Source: Schinkia azotoformans LMG 9581 (lineage in GTDB: Bacteria > Bacillota > Bacilli > Bacillales > Bacillaceae_J). Taken from it: 64,000 bases of DNA. Every line of letters begins with the position of its first letter. Position 1 is the stretch's first letter. Below, piece by piece: positions 36,616 to 44,608 of this stretch. The notes below the pieces were generated by a model that saw only the letters and a program-made list of their open reading frames with translations, searched no databases and was not told the origin of the DNA. Where the stretch lies: assembly GCF_000307855.1 (NCBI RefSeq), contig NZ_AJLR01000148.1, positions 1 through 64,000 of the forward strand, read 5' to 3'. The translations under genes and the position numbers were made by a program.

Positions 36616-38912
36616 AGGACACCCGCCGTTTCATCCACTGTTTCACCTATGGTTTCACCTGCATCAACATTAAAACTGGGCTTCACCTGTAATTGTTCCT
36701 CTAACCAATGTAGACCCTCATAAATATACTTTGGTACTTCAAGCTCATTAGGGTCAATTTTAAAAATGAGTTCAAGAGCAAATTCGGCCTTTTTTCCATT
36801 CCTTAAAGCTTCAAAAAATTGCTTACCTAACTCCGTCATTGTACCTTTCTCATTAATAGCATTTCTAAATTTCTTTACTAACCCATTTCCTTCAATATTT
36901 TTAAAAAGATTTAAATTTTGAAATACCAATGCATCTTCAAAAGTATATGGAAGCGCCTCCTCTTCTAAACCATCATTCACAATTTTTACTTTTATTGGGC
37001 TTTGATATGCAACTCTAACTGAATAAAAATGTTCTTCAGATGTCTTAACTTTATCTTCTTCTTGTAAATTTAATAAATCATCAATATTTTTCTTATTAGG
37101 TAACCATGTTTTTAATGTGTAGTTTCCAGTAACATAGCTTTGGTTTCTTGCAGGTGGAATTGCAGTATTATTATTATTGGGATCGACTGAATCTAAATCA
37201 GTAATTATTAAACTCGTTAATCCTAAATAATCTATTAAGGGCTTTAAAGTATGAGCGTGACTACCACCAATCTCCAATAATGAAATATACTTATTATTTA
37301 AATCAGAAAATTTATGACGAATAAAATGCGGAACCAACATTCTTTCAGCTGGTCCTTCAACGAGAATAGCAGCATCCGCAAAAAATAAATCACAATGTGT
37401 AGATTGAAGATATCTGGTTACAAAACGCTCTGTTTCATCCCCTTGCCCAAACACATCTGATAGATTTACAACAATAGAAGTTGGAACTTCACCTTTGTTT
37501 TTAGGAGGTATTCTTCGAAAATACCTTAAAGATGAAAATGGCATTTCATGGGCAATGTGACCTGAATGTGTACTAACAATTAATTGAGTTGTAAAATTCG
37601 TTTGTTTTTTTAGATTGGGATGATTACATAATACTTCATAAGCTTTACGGATAAAGACCTGTTGAACTTGTATATGAAGATGTGCTTCTGGTTCCTCTAC
37701 TAACACTATATGCAATGGAGGAATGATAAAATCCTCTTGGTTTTTAGGGGCATTCTTTGCTACTTTCCCTACCTTCATCCATTCATCTCTAAATCTCATT
37801 AATTTAAAGATTATAGATATTAAATTTTGATAACCCAAGCCATTATACTGTTCAGGTAATCTTAATTCGTTCCCATTATATCCATCAATTAAGTCAAATT
37901 GGACTGCTGATTCATGATTAAGCCCGTCCATAGGTTCTAATCTAGTGGAAATACTTATTTTAGGATTAGAAAATCCAGGGTACCCTAAATTCTCCAGTTC
38001 ATCTAATGCATTTTTAAAACCTTCACGAAGTTTTATATCAAACGTACTTTGAGCTTTTTCTATAGCCTGTAATGCATCTATGTCAGTTGGATCAGGAGAC
38101 TTTGTTGGATTTAAATGTGTATTATAATATTTTCTTAGCTGTGTAGAGAGATTACCAACTATTCTTTTTGCTGATTCATCATCGTCAGTTTTTTTATTAG
38201 CAGGATCAGAGAACCCTCGTTGGGCATTAATATGATGTACTAAAAATAAACTTTTAAAAGGATCTCCATCAATAGGCTCATTTCCAATCGGTAATATTTG
38301 GGGCTGAGCTTGTCCTTTATTTATCGGTAAACACTTAGTTGGATCAAGTAAATAAGACTTAATTGCAAGATGGTTTTGAAATTTTCTGCTCAAATAATCC
38401 CTTAAATCTTTAGGCCATAATGATATGTCGTTCTCTTTATTATTCGGGTTCACTGCTAATAAAATTCCTTGTGTTGATTTAACAGAATTAAGAAAATCCT
38501 TGTAAAGAGATTCTATATCTTTGGGTTCAAGCGTTAATCTAACTCCTAGCAATCCTCCAGACCAATCTAGAGAAGGTATTAGATGAGTTACATAATGAAT
38601 TTGATCATCTTGTACATGTAACCATATATCCATAGTCGGTAAAAAGTTTCCAATTTCATCTTTATCAAGTTCAAGATTTTCCCCATTACATTTTAACCAT
38701 CTTTCACCTATTTTGTTTATCCCTAACCAATTTGATAATGTAACGTCATTAATAGTAAAATCTTTTACATCTAAAAATTTTATTAGAGCATCCATTGCAG
38801 TTGTTTTCCCACTATTGTTAGCCCCAACAAATAAAGTTGTTTCATTAGTAAATTCAACCCGACATGATTTTAACTTTCTAAAATTTTGGATTTCAACAAA
38901 CTTGATGTGCAT
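36612..38912 (-). CDS. OLD-family ATPase-TOPRIM nuclease, Gabija GajA-like
   Basis: About 766 residues are encoded from ATG 38912, behind GGAGG; a frame extension to 38957 has no ribosome-binding site. The N-terminal ABC-type ATPase has FVGANNSGKTTAMDAL, then VEEPEAHLHIQVQQ and IVSTHSGHIAHE (Walker B and switch, around 400-455). The C-terminal TOPRIM nuclease has AILVEGPAERMLVP and IITDLDSVD (around 505-580). This is a class 2 OLD protein, the type encoded next to UvrD helicases. It is longer than reference GajA (about 580), with additional C-terminal sequence, so it may be a divergent subtype. Confidence 0.85.
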   Translation of the reverse strand: MHIKFVEIQNFRKLKSCRVEFTNETTLFVGANNSGKTTAMDALIKFLDVKDFTINDVTLSNWLGINKIGERWLKCNGENLELDKDEIGNFLPTMDIWLHVQDDQIHYVTHLIPSLDWSGGLLGVRLTLEPKDIESLYKDFLNSVKSTQGILLAVNPNNKENDISLWPKDLRDYLSRKFQNHLAIKSYLLDPTKCLPINKGQAQPQILPIGNEPIDGDPFKSLFLVHHINAQRGFSDPANKKTDDDESAKRIVGNLSTQLRKYYNTHLNPTKSPDPTDIDALQAIEKAQSTFDIKLREGFKNALDELENLGYPGFSNPKISISTRLEPMDGLNHESAVQFDLIDGYNGNELRLPEQYNGLGYQNLISIIFKLMRFRDEWMKVGKVAKNAPKNQEDFIIPPLHIVLVEEPEAHLHIQVQQVFIRKAYEVLCNHPNLKKQTNFTTQLIVSTHSGHIAHEMPFSSLRYFRRIPPKNKGEVPTSIVVNLSDVFGQGDETERFVTRYLQSTHCDLFFADAAILVEGPAERMLVPHFIRHKFSDLNNKYISLLEIGGSHAHTLKPLIDYLGLTSLIITDLDSVDPNNNNTAIPPARNQSYVTGNYTLKTWLPNKKNIDDLLNLQEEDKVKTSEEHFYSVRVAYQSPIKVKIVNDGLEEEALPYTFEDALVFQNLNLFKNIEGNGLVKKFRNAINEKGTMTELGKQFFEALRNGKKAEFALELIFKIDPNELEVPKYIYEGLHWLEEQLQVKPSFNVDAGETIGETVDETAGVL

Positions 38913-39376
38913 TTCTACACCTCCATATTTTGATAAACAGCGTGTTGTACTTCCCATACTTTCGTGTTAATAACATTTTTTGCATAATTTAATTTAATTC
39001 GACAAGAATGTCCCAAAACCCCCTATAAAACACAAAAATTATTGAAAATTTTGTAACAAATAGTAATTTTTTCAATAGTGATTAAGCTTATATTTTTATA
39101 AAATTCTTGTAATTTAAAATGATGAATTCCCCTTTCACATTCCGTTTTGATGTCCATAAAAAAACCTCTGAGATTGATGACATAATTCACCCGCTAAGAT
39201 GAACCTATCTTCAAAATCACAGAGGTTGTCATAATTGCTAAAAATACCTTCAAATTCCAATATTGAGATTAATATAAACAGAAAACAAGAAAGGGGCTTT
39301 CAGAATTTGAGATATTTCCCTTTTACCAATAACTTTATAGAAGTTTTCATCATTTTTATGATAGATAAATCCTCCC
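38913..39376. other. 464-bp non-coding stretch inside the element
   Basis: This is AT-rich sequence upstream of the OLD gene and downstream of the toxin-antitoxin genes. Its only clear structure is the paired repeat AACCTCTGAGATT (39163-39175) / AATCACAGAGGTT (39215-39227). A 65-codon plus-strand ORF at 39235 looks spurious. The promoter of the defence genes should lie here, but I see no convincing -35/-10 pair. Confidence 0.5.
39157..39227 (-). terminator. candidate terminator of the toxin-antitoxin operon
   Basis: AACCTCTGAGATT and AATCACAGAGGTT pair with one mismatch around a 39-nt loop. On the minus strand this is followed by TTTTTTT. The large loop makes it unusual for a simple terminator. 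Confidence 0.45.
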
Positions 39377-39883
39377 TTATTCCTCATCAACTTCTTGTAG
39401 TATCTGTTGTATCATTTTTTTCGATATTCTAAACTTCTTTGAAATAAGTAAATCTAATAAGGGTTTAATCTCTTGAATTTTCCCCTTAGCTTTAGCAAGT
39501 TTTAAAATTCCAAGTATACCAAGTGGCTTAAGCATGAGTGCCTCCGCAAAATTTCTAGCCGAAATTTCATCAATAATAACAACGCTTATTCCTAATTCTT
39601 TAGCACCCACGATTACTTCAAGTTCCCCTCTATGCAACCGTCCATAAGCTTTTGAAACAAAGTCTTGGTCTTGAATTTGATAAATTTTTATATATCCTTC
39701 TGCCACAGCGTTCCGTAATTCATATTTACCAATTGCATGATCGCTACTTTCGATCACAACCTCATTGTATACCTCTTGTGGAATATAAAGATCAAATAAT
39801 TCCCATAATAATTCAAGTTGGCCAATCATAGATAAACCAATAATAGGGCTTGTATTACTTATCGCTTTAATCATGCTTTTCAA
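39377..39883 (-). CDS. DUF3368 PIN-like toxin
   Basis: This 168-residue protein has the DUF3368 pattern: ISNTSPIIGLSMIGQLELL at the N-terminus, then RGELEVIVGAKELGISVVII and DEISARNFAEALMLKPLG. The conserved acids (Asn/Thr-Ser start, RGE, DE) line up with PIN-domain RNase sites. Its start overlaps the UPF0175 gene by 17 bp. Such pairs behave as VapBC-like toxin-antitoxin modules or as regulated nucleases, and here the pair may stabilise the element. The family call is firm; RNase activity is inferred. Confidence 0.8.
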   Translation of the reverse strand: MKSMIKAISNTSPIIGLSMIGQLELLWELFDLYIPQEVYNEVVIESSDHAIGKYELRNAVAEGYIKIYQIQDQDFVSKAYGRLHRGELEVIVGAKELGISVVIIDEISARNFAEALMLKPLGILGILKLAKAKGKIQEIKPLLDLLISKKFRISKKMIQQILQEVDEE

Positions 39884-40166
39884 CTTCTTTTAAAAGAAAT
39901 TCAATGGTTTCATCGTCTTGCTTCTTGTGCTCCTCCGTATATTCAGCCCAATGAATGTTGTGATTGATTAATATTTGAATAAAATCAGCTATACTTATGC
40001 CTGCTAGTTCAGCTGCTCGTGCAAGTGTAACCTTTTTAGCTGTGAATAAGTAAATTGCAAGCGACAAATTAACATCTTCATCAATTGAATCATCATTAAT
40101 TCTTTTTAAAAAGGGTAAGAATTCCGGATTGATCTCAACCCTTGCTTTTGATTCTTCCATTGCCAT
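39867..40166 (-). CDS. UPF0175-family antitoxin
   Basis: This 99-residue protein has the UPF0175 core LSLAIYLFTAKKVTLARAAELAGISIADFIQ (positions about 29-59), a helix-turn-helix-like segment. A charged C-terminal tail (EEHKKQDDETIEFLLKEVEKHD) probably wraps the toxin. The ribosome-binding site GGGAGG lies 7 bp before the ATG. UPF0175 genes are typically paired with DUF3368 genes, as here. Confidence 0.8.
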   Translation of the reverse strand: MAMEESKARVEINPEFLPFLKRINDDSIDEDVNLSLAIYLFTAKKVTLARAAELAGISIADFIQILINHNIHWAEYTEEHKKQDDETIEFLLKEVEKHD

Positions 40167-40435
40167 GATAAAACCTCCCTAACACAAATCTTTTCTTAGT
40201 ACCATTATACCATTTTCTTGCAATGAATTATGCAGGATTAATACTATGGAACAGTTAAATCATTATTAATTTCCCAACACCTAATAACCGAGAAATATGG
40301 ATACCGAAGTGTACTCAGCTCACCTAATCACCGAACATGTTTATTTTTCGAAATTACTGTCCATACTTATAAATATAGACTTGACCAATATTTCCAAGGT
40401 ATAAACCTTTATCCAGTAATATCAAGCTCGGTATA

Positions 40436-40465
40436 AAGGTAGGGGCGGTATACCGCCCCTACCTT
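40436..40465. repeat. perfect 30-bp palindrome
   Basis: The left arm AAGGTAGGGGCGGTA is the exact reverse complement of the right arm TACCGCCCCTACCTT, with no loop. It is GC-rich in AT-rich surroundings. No T-run follows on the plus strand, so it does not look like a terminator. Confidence 0.85.
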
Positions 40466-40524
40466 ATGGCAGAGAAACTTCTGTTCCAACATAAAATTCT
40501 ACACCTAAAAACCGAGTTTTATTC

Positions 40525-40552
40525 AAAAATAAAGCCTCCTATCGCTAGGAGG
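40525..40552 (-). terminator. terminator of the recombinase pair
   Basis: On the minus strand CCTCCTA-GCGA-TAGGAGG is followed by CTTTATTTTT, directly after the recombinase stop codon. Confidence 0.75.
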
Positions 40553-40556
40553 TTTC

Positions 40557-42116
40557 TTAGAAAAGTAATTCCATTTGGTTATTTGATGTTTGCTTAATCA
40601 AGTTATGCCGTAACTGATACTCGATCCTTAATTCTTTATCAATAGTGATCGTTGATACTAAATAAATTAACAGTCTGCGAAGATCACTTGGGTTGATATC
40701 ATTCCTGTTATTAAAGGCATCTTGAAGGATGATATTCCATGATTCTTTTGCCGCATCCACTTGTTTAAATTGCTCAATCTGTTTTCTTTTCTCATTGATT
40801 AGAATTTTTGTCTGCTCAACCCGATTCTTCAAAGTTAATCTGTATGTAGTCATAATATTAAGCATTTTTTTATTTTGATCGGATAACTCTTGTTTTAGCC
40901 TTGATTGAATTTCATTTTTCACTTGATTACTTTGAATCGAGTATGTTCCTAACGCAGACTCAAGTTCAATAATTTCTGATTCTATTTTTTGAATGTCTTT
41001 ATAAATCCCTTCTATGACACCTAAAAAAATTTGTTCAGGCTGGTTTGTCCTAATATCATTTAGAAGGGAGTCGATAATGACATGTAGCGTATCAGCTTCA
41101 ATTCGTATCTGACATGATGAACAAAAGTAGATCTTATCACCATATTTCTTACCATTATTCCCTGTTGTTTGTTGGTTTTTACAATCGAGTAACTGATTAC
41201 AATTCTTACAATGGACTAGGTCTTTCAGTAAAAAGCTAGTTTTATAATGCTTTGGAGATACTTTTCGTTGACGCTTTTGTTGATAAAGTTTCCAACAAAA
41301 CTCCCAATCTTCTTTTGAAATAACCGGATCAATAAAATCACATTTCGCATAAATCCATGTTTCCCTGTCAGATAATGAATTTTTGGAATCTGGCTTTGTC
41401 TTTCCCCAGGCTAGGTATCCAGAATAAAAGGGGTTTGTTACAATTCGTTTCACTTTTTCCTTTGTCCATTCTTTCCCATTGCTATGTGTTTGGGATAGCT
41501 TCTTAGAAATGGAATCAAACCCTTCGGCCTTTTTGTATAAGTCAAAAATCTGTTTTACTAATACTAATTCCTCCGGATATGGGATAAATTGATGGGTTTT
41601 CCTATCATAAAGATACCCGAATGGTGCATTCCCACCTGTCCAGTGGCCTTTTTGGGCTCTTGATTCAAGACCATTACGTGTTCGTTGGCGAATATTATCT
41701 GCTTCAAATTTAGATAAGCCGTCTTGAAGCAATTGAACAATAATATTTTCACCGTGGGTATATAAGGTTTCAGTAGAGCTTTCAATAATCGGAATGTCAT
41801 AAAGCTCCATTGTCGTTCGGATAAAATGATGTTCGATTGGATCTCTTGCCAAACGATCACCTTTGTAAACGACAACAAAATCAAATTTATTTGATGAAGC
41901 GTCATTGATTAATCGTTGTAGTTGTTTTCTTTGATCAAGATTCTTTTTTACAGCTGATACCCCTGCATCTAAATATTCATCAACGATATCACACCCATAT
42001 TTAGTCATTAAATTTGCAACTGAATGCTGCTGCATTACCATTTCTTGCTTGTCAGTAGAATGTCTACCATAGAAAACGCCTTTCATCCCAGGATGAATTA
42101 TCTCAGCTAACTTCAT
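40557..42116 (-). CDS. large serine recombinase (second of tandem pair)
   Basis: This 519-residue protein has an N-terminal resolvase catalytic domain (about 10-155) with the nucleophile in YGRHSTDKQE and the arginine helix motif YKGDRLARDP. A recombinase domain lies around 175-290. Next come a zinc ribbon (CKNCNQLLDC ... CSSCQ, about 300-350) and a coiled-coil (365-450) typical of large serine integrases. It starts 14 bp inside the upstream recombinase gene, so the two are translationally coupled, as in the CcrA/CcrB pairs of SCC elements. It is a candidate for excising the element; which recombinase acts on spoVR is not known. Confidence 0.88.
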   Translation of the reverse strand: MKLAEIIHPGMKGVFYGRHSTDKQEMVMQQHSVANLMTKYGCDIVDEYLDAGVSAVKKNLDQRKQLQRLINDASSNKFDFVVVYKGDRLARDPIEHHFIRTTMELYDIPIIESSTETLYTHGENIIVQLLQDGLSKFEADNIRQRTRNGLESRAQKGHWTGGNAPFGYLYDRKTHQFIPYPEELVLVKQIFDLYKKAEGFDSISKKLSQTHSNGKEWTKEKVKRIVTNPFYSGYLAWGKTKPDSKNSLSDRETWIYAKCDFIDPVISKEDWEFCWKLYQQKRQRKVSPKHYKTSFLLKDLVHCKNCNQLLDCKNQQTTGNNGKKYGDKIYFCSSCQIRIEADTLHVIIDSLLNDIRTNQPEQIFLGVIEGIYKDIQKIESEIIELESALGTYSIQSNQVKNEIQSRLKQELSDQNKKMLNIMTTYRLTLKNRVEQTKILINEKRKQIEQFKQVDAAKESWNIILQDAFNNRNDINPSDLRRLLIYLVSTITIDKELRIEYQLRHNLIKQTSNNQMELLF

Positions 42117-43569
42117 CTACAACAGCCTCCTTTACAGTTAGGAAAGGATGTTTAAATGTGATGTGCATGGTATATGAATTGAGTACGACTTCTTTTACAA
42201 TATCTTGAAATAATGATTTTAAATTGGTTTCAACGTAGGAGGGCTCATCATAAACCAATAATGATAATTTGGATTTCATTAGATGTTTTAGTGTTTGTAA
42301 CTCTGCTATTTCTTGATTAATTTTCTCGATTTGCTTCCGGAGATTTTCTTGCTTGTCGTACAAGGTAAGTAACTGTATCTGTAATTTTTCTTTTTCGGGC
42401 TCACTTGTTTCTTGAAACCATTTTTCAGTTTTGGTTATCAATTGTCGCTCTATGGCATCAAACTCATTTTCAATGTTATTTTTCTCTTGCTGCAACTTTT
42501 GTTCATTAGCCTGCTGGTAGCGGTCAAATAGCTTCTGTAAATTCGATTTAAGCAAAGTTTGAAAAAATTCTTTGCAAGCATCTAGCACTTTAGCTTCAAT
42601 CAAGTTTTTTTCAATTTTTATTGAGTGTTCTTTGCATCGATAGAAAAAGGTTTGCTGATTATTTCTATTGCTCGTGAATGGTGTTAAGGGTTGCTTGCAT
42701 TCTTTGCAAATAAGTAGTCCAGCTAACGAATAGATAATTGCAGGTTGTTCATTTATTAACCTCGGTTTTGCTGTTTGTTCAAGAAATTGTTGTGCCTTGA
42801 GCCATAGTTTTTCATCTACAATGGCTAATTGTTGATAATGACTTTTTAATACTTCACCCGAAATATTAAGTACTCGCTCCCCCATATAAGTGGGGTTGGC
42901 TAAAACCTTTTTAATCATTTGTGTAGACCATTTTTTGTCTTGAGGAATTTCATTTTGGATATCCAATAAATTTTTTAGCTCCTTTATAGAGCTGATCGTA
43001 TCCGTGGCAGCTTGGTCGAATAAAAACTTCACAACGGAAAGCTGTTCTTCATTACGATGGACCGTTTTCGTATTGCGATCATAGCAGTACCCATATGGAA
43101 GATTTCCCGGTGTAATACCTCTTTGAAAGTTAGCTTTAATCGTTTCCTGAATTCTCTCAACTATTTGCTCGCCTTCACGTTGAATCACACCAGCCATCAG
43201 CAACTCAATCAATTCTCCAGCAGGAGAATATTGAATAGGGACTTCATTCTCAGCTGTAAAAATGACATTAATCTTTTTTTCTCGCAGTAGATGATAAATT
43301 TCAAGATACTCAAGAGCGTTCCGAGCAAGCCGGTCTCTTTTATAAACAAAAAGCGTCTGGATCTTTTCTTTTTCAATTTCAATAAGTAGCCTTTGCAGAG
43401 CCTGACGTTCTTTTATTGTCTTTTTACGGCTAGATACAGCATCATCGACATACTCTTCGTCGATCAAAAGAGCTTTTTGATAGGACAGATTTCGAGCCAT
43501 CTGTCTTTGCATTTCTATGGAGTTCTCTTGAATATTGGTAGATCGGCGATAATAGGCAACGGTTTTCAT
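42103..43569 (-). CDS. large serine recombinase (first of tandem pair)
   Basis: This 488-residue protein has a catalytic serine in YYRRSTNIQENS (about residue 10) and the motif YKRDRLARNALEYLE. The recombinase domain is in the middle (PGNLPYGYCYD, then NPTYMGERVL). A zinc ribbon follows (CKECKQPLTP ... YRCKEH), and a Gln/Glu-rich coiled-coil reaches to about 435. It belongs with the overlapping downstream gene. Pairs of non-identical serine recombinases suggest that they act together on one site or perform integration and excision separately. Confidence 0.88.
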   Translation of the reverse strand: MKTVAYYRRSTNIQENSIEMQRQMARNLSYQKALLIDEEYVDDAVSSRKKTIKERQALQRLLIEIEKEKIQTLFVYKRDRLARNALEYLEIYHLLREKKINVIFTAENEVPIQYSPAGELIELLMAGVIQREGEQIVERIQETIKANFQRGITPGNLPYGYCYDRNTKTVHRNEEQLSVVKFLFDQAATDTISSIKELKNLLDIQNEIPQDKKWSTQMIKKVLANPTYMGERVLNISGEVLKSHYQQLAIVDEKLWLKAQQFLEQTAKPRLINEQPAIIYSLAGLLICKECKQPLTPFTSNRNNQQTFFYRCKEHSIKIEKNLIEAKVLDACKEFFQTLLKSNLQKLFDRYQQANEQKLQQEKNNIENEFDAIERQLITKTEKWFQETSEPEKEKLQIQLLTLYDKQENLRKQIEKINQEIAELQTLKHLMKSKLSLLVYDEPSYVETNLKSLFQDIVKEVVLNSYTMHITFKHPFLTVKEAVVDEVS

Positions 43570-43621
43570 GTTAACCTCCTAACGCTAAGATTTGTAAAAA
43601 TTTATGCACTGATTTAAAAGC

Positions 43622-43759
43622 CTAGTCCAATTGTTTTTTGACATTCTCAAGCAACTGTTTTTTCACAATATCTATATAGATTTCAAACCACTTCTGGGCA
43701 GCGCATGGATCATGCACATAACTTATAGATTGAATAAATAGTTCACTTTTTTTCTTCAT
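43622..43759 (-). CDS. 45-aa protein of unknown function
   Basis: The short frame encodes MKKKSELFIQSISYVHDP and then a helical, Lys-rich tail (45 residues). It ends 53 bp before the first recombinase gene and starts 30 bp from the divergent XRE gene. An AAAGG lies before the ATG. Its position suggests an accessory factor of the recombinases, perhaps a directionality factor, but nothing in the sequence shows that. Confidence 0.45.
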   Translation of the reverse strand: MKKKSELFIQSISYVHDPCAAQKWFEIYIDIVKKQLLENVKKQLD

Positions 43760-43788
43760 CTAACTCAACCTTTCAAGGAGGAATTTTC

Positions 43789-44169
43789 ATGTTTGAAAAT
43801 TTTGGTCAAAAAATCAGAACGATTAGACAACATAAAGGAATTGGATTGAATCAATTGGCTAGACAACTAAAGGTATCACCAGCTTATTTAAGTAATCTTG
43901 AAACAGGAAAAACAAAAAAAATCGAAACTTCTTTCTTACATAGTCTTGAAATGGAACTAAATATCCTTTCAGCTGAAAATGACAACATCGATACGTCTGA
44001 ATTTAGTGAATTTCAATATCGTATAAACAGGGCAAGCTCCATGCTGATTAGTCTAGAAAAGCAAAATCCTACGATAGCGAACTACTTATTGCAAATGGTT
44101 GAACAAGGAGTGAACCTGTTTCATAATCAACCAGATCTGGAAACCAATGACCTTCAAAAATATCATTAG
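43789..44169 (+). CDS. XRE-family transcriptional regulator
   Basis: This 126-residue protein has an N-terminal lambda-repressor-like helix-turn-helix (about 5-62: IRTIRQHKGIGLNQLARQLK and VSPAYLSNLETGK). The remaining half is helical and not recognised. The ribosome-binding site is AAGGAGG. It is divergent from the recombinase pair and the 45-aa gene, separated by only 29 bp, so it probably represses them and itself and keeps the element silent. Confidence 0.88.
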   Translation: MFENFGQKIRTIRQHKGIGLNQLARQLKVSPAYLSNLETGKTKKIETSFLHSLEMELNILSAENDNIDTSEFSEFQYRINRASSMLISLEKQNPTIANYLLQMVEQGVNLFHNQPDLETNDLQKYH

Positions 44170-44227
44170 CCAAAACATAAATAACTATTCCTGAAAATAA
44201 ACAGTCATTTCATTTCGTGAATAATTC

Positions 44228-44278
44228 CGAACAAAAAAGAGAGCCTATTCCATGACGGATAGCTCTCTTTTTTGTTCG
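44228..44278. terminator. bidirectional terminator
   Basis: CGAACAAAAAAGAGAG and CTCTCTTTTTTGTTCG are perfect 16-bp arms, with further pairing inside. It serves both the XRE gene and the convergent 83-aa gene, whose stop codon is inside the hairpin. Confidence 0.85.
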
Positions 44279-44496
44279 AATACCTTTACGTCGACTGCTA
44301 TTTGTTTTGCATTTTCTTTACCGACTTCTTGATTCAAAAGATGTACGATAGCTGCTTCTTTTATTTTTTTATCAAAGGTAAGAATCTGATTTTTTATCAT
44401 ATCGAAGGTCTCGTCATTAACAATATCCTTCAAATCGAAAAACGAAATGGTCCTATCGTTATCCTGATATGAAAATTCAATTTTAACATCAGCCAA
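44245..44496 (-). CDS. 83-aa protein of unknown function
   Basis: This small acidic protein (MADVKIEFSYQDNDRTISFF...) starts with TTG at 44496, 7 bp after GGAGG, a strong signal. There are no membrane segments and no recognised domain. It is transcribed towards the XRE gene and is divergent from the third recombinase gene. It could be an anti-repressor or a recombinase accessory protein; this is context only. Confidence 0.55.
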   Translation of the reverse strand: MADVKIEFSYQDNDRTISFFDLKDIVNDETFDMIKNQILTFDKKIKEAAIVHLLNQEVGKENAKQIAVDVKVFEQKRELSVME

Positions 44497-44608
44497 TCAA
44501 ATCCCTCCCTATTACACCCTATGCAGCGTCAAGAAGGGATAAACCAAAAATCATGTTTTTGCCATAGGTCTCATATACTGTGACAAGCCATTTAAAGGGG
44601 ACTTTTAG

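Larger units (their letters stand above)
40167..40556. other. 390-bp structured non-coding region
   Basis: There is no gene. The region holds a perfect 30-bp palindrome (40436-40465), a 16-bp direct repeat with one mismatch (ACACCTAATAACCGAG at 40277-40292, ACACCTAAAAACCGAG at 40501-40516), further ACCGA copies in both orientations, and the recombinase terminator at 40525-40552. Confidence 0.7.

Noticed and set aside
39235-39432. 65-codon plus-strand ORF in the element
   Set aside because: Runs into the toxin gene on the other strand and has no ribosome-binding site or conserved look.
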